Of a stretch of DNA of 64,000 bases, positions 26,439-34,223 are shown one piece after another (position 1 is the stretch's first letter; each line of letters begins with the position of its first letter). Location: positions 124,001-188,000 of the forward strand of contig CBDHDU010000031.1 of the NCBI GenBank assembly GCA_965261725.1, in the 5' to 3' direction. The position numbers and the translations under genes are program-made. Below the pieces are notes generated by a model. That model did no database searches. It saw only the letters and a list, made by a program, of their open reading frames with translations, and was not told the origin of the DNA. The stretch comes from CANDOC01 sp965261725. Its GTDB lineage: Bacteria; Pseudomonadota; Gammaproteobacteria; Pseudomonadales; Endozoicomonadaceae.

Positions 26439-28037
26439 ATGACAGGACCTATCTCATCGCCGGGATCACAAACTCCAATACCCGGTACAGATCCCAAAGA
26501 TGACCCACAGGTTCGCAGTGAGGCCAAAACCGGAGATATTCGTTCAGCCGCAGAGGCTGAGCAACAAACTCCTGTTAAGCGTAAAGCAGAGCTGCCACCG
26601 CAAAAAAATCTGACCGTCAGTCATGCAAATGGTGGTAATAAACAGGATACTCAGAGCCTCAAGGAGGCTCCCCCACGCCTGTCGGAACCTGAAGTTGATG
26701 CCAATGACCCTGCGGTTGCCGCAGATGTTGGTAAAACCCTTGAAGATCTTGATGTTAAATCGCTTCCCAAAGATCTGGAAACAGCAATAAAAGATACTAA
26801 AAATGCAGGCAATGTGGCGGGAGGAAAGACTAAAAAGCCCGGCACGGCGACAGCTGCAACCAAAGCTGCCCATGACGCAGAGATTGCTGAAGCTGAAGAA
26901 GCTACTGCAACTGGCAAAACAGGCAATGATTTAAAAACACAAACCAAAGGCGCTGCTCTCGCATCGCAGACCCTTGATCTTTATAAAACAGCCAAAGAAA
27001 AATTCGCTAACAACCCACTCGGATCTTTTGTTTTTGAAGTTCATGCACTTGAAGTAAGAGCACAGTTAAGTGGACTGGAAGATGGTCCTCCAGAGCTTAT
27101 CAAAGGCATAGAGGGTGATCTTAAAAAGCTGCAGGCAGATATTGCTTCAGGAAAAATTTCAGACCCAGAGGAAGCAACACTTGCCTTAATGGAAATGCAA
27201 AGCAAGCTGACTGATAAGCGAATGAAGTTCAGTCAGGAAACCATTGAAATTACCCGTGCTGAAAACCAGAAGCTGCATAAAGAGCGTATGCAGAAGATTG
27301 TCGATACCATTGCCAAAATGAAAAAAGCGGCAAGGTCTCAGTTAATTGGCAAAATATTCGGCTGGATTGCTGTCGTTGCGATGGCGATTGCAACGGTAGC
27401 ACTTGCTGTTTCAACGGTTCTTACTGGCGGTGCGACAGCACCGGCATTAGTCGGTATTGGTCTGATGATCGGTGCCACAGCGATTATGCTGACTATGCAG
27501 GTCTCTCAGGAGACGGGTGGCTGGATGAACCAGATTTTTGGGGATTCTGATCAGGGTAAGCTCGCTGCCAGCATTTTCTGGGCTGTATTGGTTACCGTAA
27601 TGTCGGTTGGTGGTTCTCTGGGTGTGGGCGCTGCCGGTGGTGCAGCCGGTGCAGCAGGGAGCACAGCCAGCACAGCGGCTAATGCAAGTTCAACAGCAGC
27701 TAATACTGCGGCAACGGCAAGTACACTAACCACGAAGGCACTTAAAGTAACCAATCTGGTCCGGCAGGTAGCGGTATTGGTTAACGCCGCGAGTCAGGCG
27801 AGTCAGGGTGCTTCAGGTATTGCGACAGCATCATTTACCAAGGATGCAGAAATGCTGAGAGCGGATGCCAAGGAAATTCAGGCATTTATACTGCGTAATG
27901 GTCAGATCATGGAAGAGACAGCTGAGGAACTGAAAAAACTGCTGGAAGAAATGCAGGAAGGGGTTCAGGGAATGATGCAGATTATTTCAGCGTCTCACGA
28001 TACAAAAACCCAGATTAGCAAATCTATACGAGCTTGA
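26439..28037 (+). CDS. sctE: T3SS translocon protein, large hydrophobic subunit (SctE; YopB/PopB/IpaB type)
   Basis: 532 residues from the ATG at 26439, chosen for the GGGAG seven bases upstream; the longer frame starts at a TTG without one. There are two hydrophobic regions: IFGWIAVVAMAIATVALAVS plus its partner (about residues 305-360), and a second, Ala/Gly-rich one (SIFWAVLVTVMSVGGSLGVG). A coiled coil precedes them (about 240-300). This matches the large pore-forming translocator. The N-terminal ~190 residues are low-complexity and charged. It lies between its likely chaperone and the second translocator. Confidence 0.82.
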   Translation: MTGPISSPGSQTPIPGTDPKDDPQVRSEAKTGDIRSAAEAEQQTPVKRKAELPPQKNLTVSHANGGNKQDTQSLKEAPPRLSEPEVDANDPAVAADVGKTLEDLDVKSLPKDLETAIKDTKNAGNVAGGKTKKPGTATAATKAAHDAEIAEAEEATATGKTGNDLKTQTKGAALASQTLDLYKTAKEKFANNPLGSFVFEVHALEVRAQLSGLEDGPPELIKGIEGDLKKLQADIASGKISDPEEATLALMEMQSKLTDKRMKFSQETIEITRAENQKLHKERMQKIVDTIAKMKKAARSQLIGKIFGWIAVVAMAIATVALAVSTVLTGGATAPALVGIGLMIGATAIMLTMQVSQETGGWMNQIFGDSDQGKLAASIFWAVLVTVMSVGGSLGVGAAGGAAGAAGSTASTAANASSTAANTAATASTLTTKALKVTNLVRQVAVLVNAASQASQGASGIATASFTKDAEMLRADAKEIQAFILRNGQIMEETAEELKKLLEEMQEGVQGMMQIISASHDTKTQISKSIRA

Positions 28038-28077
28038 GCTTGTTCGGAATCAGGGATTAATGACAGGGAGTTGAGTT

Positions 28078-29550
28078 ATGTCAGGACCAATTCAATCAGA
28101 CCGGCTGGGTGGAACAGGGTTTAATCCTTTACCTGGAGAAGGTGCTGCCGAAGCAGGTAAAACAGCAGAAACCGGTAAGGTCTCCAGTGGAGTTCTTACG
28201 AATGCAGAAGGTGTCACTGTTTCCAGAGACGGTGCTGCGGTTGCTCAAGGCGCGGCAGGGCAGGCTCATCGTTTGGATGCACCAAGCCAGGGTTTGACTC
28301 CCAATAATTTTTCTACCGCTCAGGGTGATATTAAAGACTTGCTGTCTGATTTCCTTGCCCCTGATCAGCGTCAGGCAAAACCGAAAAGAAACCCACTGGT
28401 TGCGCTTGCTGCGTTGTCAGGTGAGTTAAGTGCTGATGAACTGGAAACCGAATCGGCGGGTGGTTTTCAAAAACGTCTGGACAAAAATCAGGATAAGTCA
28501 CAGGTACGGTCTGCTTTAGGGCAGCAGTCTGAAAATGAGAAATCAGATCGTTCAGAAAGAAACCAAACAGCAGCCCAGAAAGGTTCTGAATCAACAGAGA
28601 AGTCAGCATTATCATCTCAACGTGGTGCTGAGCAGAACCCGGAAGAACGAGAATTCGACTCTGCAGGAAATGTACAGCAGCGGGCAGATAGCAGGCAGGA
28701 TAAATCCCAACTGCGCTCTGCAGCCGGAGCCGTTGATTCAGGCTCAGCGGAAGAAACAGAAGGTTTTGCAGAAGCGAACGCTGCTGATCCCGGCAACAAA
28801 AAGAAAGCTAAAAAGAACCCGCTGGCAGCTACACCTGCCGCGGTTGGTATTCCCACTGAAGAAATGGAAGCAGAATCAGCGCTTGGCTCTCAGCGTCGTC
28901 TGGAAACCCGTTCAGACAAGGCGCAGTTACGTAAAGCCGCTACAGGTGAAAAGAGCGAAGAAGAGATTAATGCAGCGCGTGCCAGTGCACTGAGTGAGTT
29001 GCCCGATATCAGTGACCTGGATATCTCGTCTGAAGAAGCCTATGTCGATATTTATAACGTGATGGCGATTATGCATAAGATGGCGAACAGTAACCGTCGT
29101 ATGGCTAAAGAGTCACGTGCCGTCAGCTATGATGCGGCTAAAAATGAAATTCTGAATCAGGCCAAAGAAATGCGCTCCGGGGCCATGAAACGTTTTATTG
29201 GTGCGGTTATTCAGAATACAGCGCAGATTGCCAGTGCGGGTGCTTCTTTAGGTGCCATGAAAGGTGCCGATGCCAGTACTGCTCAAATCGCCAGTGCCAG
29301 AGCAGGAGCTGTGGGTAGTGCCATCACCGGTGCCGGTGGTCTGGCTGCTGCAGCCTTTAACCTTGAAGCATCCAAACACGATGCCAAGGTGAAAGAACAT
29401 GAAGCATTCCAGAAAACCTATGAAAACTCAGCCCAGTCTGATTCTGAATTTATGAACGCAATGCAGGATATGATCCGTAATGTTCAGAGTTCTATGGCTG
29501 AAATTATTCGTGCCAAGCATGAAACGGAGAAGAGCATTATCCGTTCTTGA
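28078..29550 (+). CDS. sctB: T3SS translocon protein, small subunit (SctB; YopD/PopD/IpaC type)
   Basis: 490 residues, longer than YopD (~306). One hydrophobic Ala/Gly-rich segment lies at about residues 375-430 (IGAVIQNTAQIASAGASLGA onward), followed by a C-terminal amphipathic coiled coil (SEFMNAMQDMIRNVQSSMAE). The extra length is due to an N-terminal region with three ~25-residue repeats beginning at residues 125, 194 and 266. Each has the pattern S-A-G-x-x-Q-x-R-L...DKSQ-x-R-x-A. AGGGAG precedes the ATG. Its N-terminus (MSGPIQSD) resembles that of SctE (MTGPISSP), perhaps a shared secretion or chaperone signal. Confidence 0.78.
   Translation: MSGPIQSDRLGGTGFNPLPGEGAAEAGKTAETGKVSSGVLTNAEGVTVSRDGAAVAQGAAGQAHRLDAPSQGLTPNNFSTAQGDIKDLLSDFLAPDQRQAKPKRNPLVALAALSGELSADELETESAGGFQKRLDKNQDKSQVRSALGQQSENEKSDRSERNQTAAQKGSESTEKSALSSQRGAEQNPEEREFDSAGNVQQRADSRQDKSQLRSAAGAVDSGSAEETEGFAEANAADPGNKKKAKKNPLAATPAAVGIPTEEMEAESALGSQRRLETRSDKAQLRKAATGEKSEEEINAARASALSELPDISDLDISSEEAYVDIYNVMAIMHKMANSNRRMAKESRAVSYDAAKNEILNQAKEMRSGAMKRFIGAVIQNTAQIASAGASLGAMKGADASTAQIASARAGAVGSAITGAGGLAAAAFNLEASKHDAKVKEHEAFQKTYENSAQSDSEFMNAMQDMIRNVQSSMAEIIRAKHETEKSIIRS
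28450..28947 (+). repeat. Three ~25-codon repeats inside sctB
   Basis: Copies begin at 28450, 28657 and 28873. Shared residues are E/D-S-A, then a Q-(R/K)-R-L-like core and DKSQLRSA-type ends (KSQVRSALG, KSQLRSAAG, KAQLRKAAT). The first and third copies are also preceded by similar K-(R/K)-NPL-A stretches, so the underlying unit may be longer. Confidence 0.75.
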
Positions 29551-29588
29551 TAATACGGTTATCAATTAGCTAGACGGGCAGGTTTCCT

Positions 29589-30458
29589 ATGCCGGTAGGT
29601 GGCGTCAACGGAGGACTAAATACCCAGACACAGGGACCGGGGGATTCTGTACGGGAATCTGCGGGCTCTTCAGGGGCTTCTGTTAATGCGCAAGGGGATA
29701 CGGCAACGGTAAAGCTGGCGCCTTCACCGCTGGCGCAGGCAGCCAATAATGCGGAAGAAATGGGTGCACTGTTAAGAACAAATACAAGAATTGACAGTGA
29801 AGAAGACCGGGATGAAAAGCTCGAAGAAGAGCTGGAAAAAAAGATCAAAGAAATCCCTGATTTGCCTTCGCTTGAAAATATCAAAAATTTTCTTGAAGAA
29901 GCTGCAAAGTATAAGGATGCATCCCCTGAAGACCTGCTAAAACTGGCGGGTAAATATTCAGGAGACCCCGGGCACCAGGATGAACTGCTCGATCTGCTGG
30001 CTAAATTCAGCGGGGGGGATGAAGCGTTCCAGAACAAAATTCAGGAAGCCCGGAACTCACTTGACCAGACAGCTGTTCGTATTACCCATAATGTGACTAA
30101 AGCCCTGCATGATGATGGGGTGAACCCCGAAGGTATGCAGGAATGGCGGGATTCTGCCAGAAGGATCGCCGACCAGCTAGATCCGGTAACGGTACAAACC
30201 CTGTCGTTAACAATCAGGGAAATTGTCAGTCACTCGCCCACTGATGCGGATTACGGCAAAAAAGTACATGAGTTTAATGTCATGGTAGCTGCCGAACTCG
30301 CCTCTACTACCGCCGCAATGCCTCGTGAACAGCTCACTCATATGATGAGCCAGCTTAAAGGCGGCAAGGCCTTAACCAGTATGCACGAGGCATGTGGATT
30401 TGCTGCCGAGAAATTCAACCGGATCGATCAGAACAACACTGCAGCGGGCGCAGCATAG
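29589..30458 (+). CDS. sctW: T3SS gatekeeper protein SctW (YopN/PopN, HrpJ-like)
   Basis: 289 residues. The YopN-type helical region (HrpJ domain) covers about residues 50-200 (EDLLKLAGKYSGDPGHQDEL; EARNSLDQTAVRITHNVTKA). The N-terminal ~45 residues are polar, as expected for a secretion signal and chaperone-binding region. Gatekeepers hold back effector export until host contact. It is followed at once by a TyeA-like and a SycN-like gene, the partners of YopN, in the same order as yopN-tyeA-sycN and popN-pcr1-pcr2. Confidence 0.82.
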   Translation: MPVGGVNGGLNTQTQGPGDSVRESAGSSGASVNAQGDTATVKLAPSPLAQAANNAEEMGALLRTNTRIDSEEDRDEKLEEELEKKIKEIPDLPSLENIKNFLEEAAKYKDASPEDLLKLAGKYSGDPGHQDELLDLLAKFSGGDEAFQNKIQEARNSLDQTAVRITHNVTKALHDDGVNPEGMQEWRDSARRIADQLDPVTVQTLSLTIREIVSHSPTDADYGKKVHEFNVMVAAELASTTAAMPREQLTHMMSQLKGGKALTSMHEACGFAAEKFNRIDQNNTAAGAA

Positions 30459-30473
30459 GGTGGAATCGGGAAT

Positions 30474-30785
30474 ATGACCTTAACTGCCAATCAATTAGTT
30501 GACCAGCTCTTCCGCTTTGCAGAACAGCAATGGGTAACGGAAGTTGAAGTTAACCGCATACTGGAAGAGTTGAATGTTACTGAGCTGCAATCCCAGATTG
30601 CTTTGCTGACCCAGCTTATGGAGCTGATACGGGAAATCCCGGATGAATTTTTCTCTGAAGCCGAGCAGAAAAATACCCTGCTGACCGTCGTGCAGGAAGT
30701 GTTGGATGAAAAGATAGAAATCGAAGAAGAAGGCGAAGATGAAGACGACGATGAGTGGGATGACGATGATGATTTTGATTTCTAG
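30474..30785 (+). CDS. TyeA/Pcr1-like T3SS gatekeeper partner
   Basis: 103 residues, near TyeA size (92). It is mostly helical (TANQLVDQLFRFAEQQWVTE; LTQLMELIREIPDEFFSEAE), consistent with a TyeA domain, which binds the C-terminus of YopN. The last ~15 residues are almost all Asp/Glu (EDEDDDEWDDDDDFDF), an unusual acidic tail. It begins 15 bp after sctW. Confidence 0.72.
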   Translation: MTLTANQLVDQLFRFAEQQWVTEVEVNRILEELNVTELQSQIALLTQLMELIREIPDEFFSEAEQKNTLLTVVQEVLDEKIEIEEEGEDEDDDEWDDDDDFDF

Positions 30786-30820
30786 CCATGAGCCTTCTGC
30801 CTGAATAAATGGACTGAACA

Positions 30821-31195
30821 ATGTCAGAATTTATTGATAGTGCCCTGAATGAATTTGGTCAGAATCTGGGTTTTAAAGAGCTAGCTTTCGATGCAGCGGG
30901 GCTGGTGCATATTGATTTTGAGCACAAAGGGGCATTTTTTATAGAGAAGAAAGAAGAGCATATGCTGGTATATCTGATGAGGCCAGTAGACACCTTCGCA
31001 TCACTGGCCATCATGAAATCGATCCTGACTGCCTGTCATTACAAGAAAAACCTTCCATTCCATGTTCAGGTCGCCATGACCGAGGACGATTCACTGGTTC
31101 TTTCAATTTTTGCCCATCCTGAGGAATTTACCGCCTCAGGCATCGCTTCCATGCTGGATTTACTTGCACGCCTGCATGATCAGGCCAGAAATTAG
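30821..31195 (+). CDS. T3SS class I chaperone, SycN/Pcr2-like (CesT fold)
   Basis: 124 residues, the length of SycN (123). The alternating helix-strand pattern and acidic character fit the CesT/SycE fold (DSALNEFGQNLGFKELAFDA at the start; VQVAMTEDDSLVLSIFAHPE in the middle). SycN with YscB chaperones YopN. It is the third gene of the sctW-tyeA-sycN set. Assigned from size, fold-like pattern and order. Confidence 0.72.
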   Translation: MSEFIDSALNEFGQNLGFKELAFDAAGLVHIDFEHKGAFFIEKKEEHMLVYLMRPVDTFASLAIMKSILTACHYKKNLPFHVQVAMTEDDSLVLSIFAHPEEFTASGIASMLDLLARLHDQARN

Positions 31196-31320
31196 AATGT
31201 TAGTACCTGTTCTCTGAGTCTCAGCTAAACTTAGGAAATAGGCTGAAGGTTTGTGCGTGAAAAGCGTAGCAAAAGCATACACATAGCGCCCTTCAGGGAT
31301 GATCTTAAGAGGTGAACGGT

Positions 31321-31761
31321 ATGGCCGATAATATGATCGGTACCGGAGGTGGCATTCAGCCGGATTCGTTAGAACCCGGCAAAGGTTTAGCCCCTGAACA
31401 GGCTCCCGATGACGATGCGGCGAGTCAGTTTGACCAGTTAATGAACAAAGACAATCAGGGCGCTCAGCAGAATACACAGGCTGAAAACCCTGAAACGGTC
31501 AATAAGGCAGAAAATGTTCAGCAAACAGAGAAACTGTCGCTGGGTGATAAAATTCTGCAGGGCTTCCAGGGCGTCCGTGAAAATATTGAGAGCCAGGCGG
31601 TCGGTATTGAACAAAGGCTGAATTCGGATGAAGTGATGAGTACCCGGAATATTTTCGAGACTCAGAATGCCATGGCCAAACTGACAATGACGGAAGATCT
31701 GATCGGCAAGATCGTATCCAAGTCAACGCAGAACCTTGAATCACTGCTGAAGAACCAATAA
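31321..31761 (+). CDS. sctI: T3SS inner-rod protein SctI (YscI/HrpB type)
   Basis: 146 residues from the ATG at 31321 (MADNMIGTGGG) with AGAGGTG upstream; a GTG three codons earlier is less likely. The C-terminus (MTEDLIGKIVSKSTQNLESL, then LKNQ) is the classic SctI ending, which polymerises into the rod at the needle base. The N-terminal half is polar and disordered, as usual. It lies directly upstream of sctJ. The gap to the SycN-like gene is ~125 bp and may hold a second promoter. Confidence 0.86.
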   Translation: MADNMIGTGGGIQPDSLEPGKGLAPEQAPDDDAASQFDQLMNKDNQGAQQNTQAENPETVNKAENVQQTEKLSLGDKILQGFQGVRENIESQAVGIEQRLNSDEVMSTRNIFETQNAMAKLTMTEDLIGKIVSKSTQNLESLLKNQ

Positions 31762-31840
31762 TCCTTCTGAAAGCCAGGCAGCGGCGCTGCTTGAGGTGTG
31801 CTTGAGAAGTAAAGGGAACATTACTTACAGGGAGCATACT

Positions 31841-32662
31841 TTGAACAGGCTGAGGCTGGCACTCCTTGTCATAGCAACCCTTATCCTGACCGGGTGTCGG
31901 GTAGAACTTTATTCCGGACTGACAGAACGTGAGGGCAACGAAATGCTCTCCGTGCTGATGGATCATGGCATCAAGGTCGAGAAAACTCTTGATAAAGAAA
32001 AAATGGTCAGCCTGACCGTACCGACCGATGATGTTTCTCGCTCAATAAAGCTTCTTAAAGCGGAAGGTTACCCCAGAGATAAGTTCTCTTCTGTCGGTGA
32101 AATATTTCCCAAAGACGGTTTGATTTCTTCTCCCACAGAAGAGCGGGCGCGTTATACCTACTCCATGTCACAGGAACTGTCCTCTACGCTATCCATGATT
32201 GACGGCGTGATTACAGCCAGAGTGCATGTGGTGTTGCCCCATGAAGGTAACAGTCTTGACGATGTGGGCTATCCGTCGTCAGCATCAGTCTTTATTAAAT
32301 ACACACCGGATCTGGACTTGTCAGGCTTTTCTCTGAAAGTGAAAACGCTGGTGGCAAACAGTATTGAGGGGCTGTCACTCGATAAGATAACGGTTTCCCT
32401 GTTTCCTATTACTGATGGCTCCGGGTATGGCAAATACAGCAGCGCATCCGAAAGCTTTCTTTCCATTGAAACCAGCCCGGACAGTTTGATCCGCCTGCAG
32501 GCACTGTTCCTCACCTTACTGGCATTATTGATTCTGTCGATGCTGGGTTGCATCACGCTTTTCTGGATGCATTACCTGAAAAAAAGTAACAAGGACAAGA
32601 AAGGGAAAAAAGGGCAAAACGCGCCCGCTAAAGGTGGTAATGATGAAGGTGCCGAGGCATGA
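31841..32662 (+). CDS. sctJ: T3SS inner-membrane ring lipoprotein SctJ (YscJ/PrgK)
   Basis: 273 residues from a TTG start at 31841. It is preferred over an upstream GTG (31796) because AGGGAG lies just ahead and it gives a compact lipoprotein signal ending in the lipobox LTGC. The ring-forming domains are clear: ELYSGLTEREGNEMLSVLMD, then PRDKFSSVGEIFPKDGLISS and a second domain with ARVHVVLP. A C-terminal membrane helix (LTLLALLILSMLGCITLFWM) and a basic tail follow. The stop overlaps the sctK start by 4 bp. Confidence 0.92.
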   Translation: MNRLRLALLVIATLILTGCRVELYSGLTEREGNEMLSVLMDHGIKVEKTLDKEKMVSLTVPTDDVSRSIKLLKAEGYPRDKFSSVGEIFPKDGLISSPTEERARYTYSMSQELSSTLSMIDGVITARVHVVLPHEGNSLDDVGYPSSASVFIKYTPDLDLSGFSLKVKTLVANSIEGLSLDKITVSLFPITDGSGYGKYSSASESFLSIETSPDSLIRLQALFLTLLALLILSMLGCITLFWMHYLKKSNKDKKGKKGQNAPAKGGNDEGAEA

Positions 32663-33333
32663 GTGGAGCAGCCTCACTGGCTCAGCTTGATCAGGTAGCA
32701 ACCTTCAATTTCAACCCGGTGGATTATATTGATACGTCCTGGCTGGAAGACATGAAGGGCGGCAAAATGATCCAGCGGTTACAAAAAACACCCCGTTGCC
32801 ATTCTTTGCTTAATCGCTATCTTATCAAACACTTCAAACTTGAAAACCAGTATGACTTTGATCTGACACAGGGTATCCGTTCTGTGGTTTTGCTGGAATC
32901 TTCTGCGCTTACCAATCTGGTGCAATATCTGGGACTGATTGCCAATCGCAAACATCTGCGCTCTGTGATCCGCAAGCAAGATCGGGAAACACTGAAGAAT
33001 TATGTGGGTGCTGCAACGTATGACCTCGTCGTACGACAGACCAGCCATTTGAAACTTGATGAGTTTACCGCTTCAGATTTCAAGATTGACCTGAATGATA
33101 TGGATAGCTTTCGTAACCGGATTATTGAAACCGGACTGTTATGTCTGGGGGCCGCCTTTTCATCTGAATCGCGCAGCCTGATTATTCGTATGCAGCTGAA
33201 ACTGCCAATGGACTGGAAAGCCCTGTTTGAACAGGGAACGCAGGAATTTGCCAGTGCCAGCGGGCAGACACGGGATGTTATGTTCCAGATCCACCAGGAG
33301 GTGAACAGGGAATGGCTAGAATCCTTGTCCTGA
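32659..33333 (+). CDS. sctK: T3SS sorting-platform protein SctK (YscK type)
   Basis: 224 residues. SctK proteins link the inner ring to the cytoplasmic sorting platform and are poorly conserved. Here the assignment rests on length, helical content (FNFNPVDYIDTSWLEDM at the start; SRSLIIRMQLKLPMDW late) and position between sctJ (4-bp overlap) and sctL (22-bp overlap), exactly as in yscJKL. Confidence 0.75.
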   Translation: MSGAASLAQLDQVATFNFNPVDYIDTSWLEDMKGGKMIQRLQKTPRCHSLLNRYLIKHFKLENQYDFDLTQGIRSVVLLESSALTNLVQYLGLIANRKHLRSVIRKQDRETLKNYVGAATYDLVVRQTSHLKLDEFTASDFKIDLNDMDSFRNRIIETGLLCLGAAFSSESRSLIIRMQLKLPMDWKALFEQGTQEFASASGQTRDVMFQIHQEVNREWLESLS

Positions 33334-33971
33334 ACCCCGGCGACTTTCAGCTGGCACCGGATACACGTGTTATCAAGGCGCATGAGTATGCTGAGTTGCA
33401 GGATGCTGAGAAGATTATCGAGGCAGCACAGCAACAGGCGGAACAAATTGTTCAGAGAGCCAATGAAGTCTACGAAGAACAGAAAAAGAAAGGCTATGAA
33501 GAAGGTATTCAGTCAGCCAGAATTGATCAGGCTGATCAGATGTTCAAAATGGTCAGCCGTTCCGTTGAATACCTGGCCGGACTGGAGGGTAAACTGGCCA
33601 GTATTCTGATATCGGGTGTGCGTCGTATTCTGGGTGAGTTTGATGATCAGAAGATGGTGATTTCTCTGGTCAAGAATGCCTTGCAGCATGTACGGCATGA
33701 GAAGTCTGTCACCGTCCGTGTGCCTCCTACCCAATTTACCGCAGTACAAGCCAAAACCAGTGAAATACTCGCTGATTACCGGGGCGTTGGTTTCATTGAT
33801 GTCGTTGCCGATGAACGTCTGAAAACCGGTGACTGCATTATTGAAAGCGAGCTTGGGGTGATCGATGCCAGTATCGATATTCAGCTAAAAGCGCTGGAGC
33901 AGCGTATCCGTCAGGTAAATGCCAAGGCGATTGATCAGGTGGAAAAGACAGACATAGCACATCACAGCTAG
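33312..33971 (+). CDS. sctL: T3SS stator protein SctL (YscL/HrpE type)
   Basis: 219 residues. A long charged coiled coil at about residues 30-75 (EKIIEAAQQQAEQIVQRANE) is followed by a C-terminal domain with the SctL/FliH ending (GDCIIESELGVIDASIDIQL). SctL dimers connect the SctN ATPase to the sorting platform. The last residues are odd: LEQRIRQVNAKAIDQ is followed by VEKTDIAHHS, and the same 15 residues recur at the end of the downstream methyltransferase, followed by a different tail. The original 3' end may therefore have been altered by insertion of that gene. Confidence 0.86.
   Translation: MARILVLNPGDFQLAPDTRVIKAHEYAELQDAEKIIEAAQQQAEQIVQRANEVYEEQKKKGYEEGIQSARIDQADQMFKMVSRSVEYLAGLEGKLASILISGVRRILGEFDDQKMVISLVKNALQHVRHEKSVTVRVPPTQFTAVQAKTSEILADYRGVGFIDVVADERLKTGDCIIESELGVIDASIDIQLKALEQRIRQVNAKAIDQVEKTDIAHHS
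33895..33939 (+). repeat. Direct repeat, copy 1 (3' end of sctL)
   Basis: 45 bp (33895-33939) encoding LEQRIRQVNAKAIDQ. It matches 37465-37509 at 44 of 45 bases and is in the same reading frame at both sites. Together the copies bracket a unit of 3570 bp that contains the methyltransferase gene. Confidence 0.9.
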
Positions 33972-34223
33972 CTGCCTGTATTCCCTTTCTGGTAGTTGAT
34001 TATTAATATTATGTCGCCACTTTATAAGTAGACTATCATTTGCTACTTACTTATTTATTTTCTATCCGCATAAAAAACATCTAATAAAAACGCTGTATAA
34101 AGCAACATTCTGAAAAATAAGATCGTTGTAATTGTATTGTCTTATTGCTTTTTTGTACCAATTTTGTATCGAAAGTAAATCGCATTAATGTTGTTTAACA
34201 AGAAAGACAATTTGATATTTTAA
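33972..34223. other. AT-rich gap between sctL and methyltransferase gene
   Basis: About 250 bp with no credible gene and strikingly AT-rich, unlike the T3SS genes before it. It must hold the promoter of the methyltransferase gene. No clear -35/-10 pair can be chosen because many AT-rich matches occur. Confidence 0.5.
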
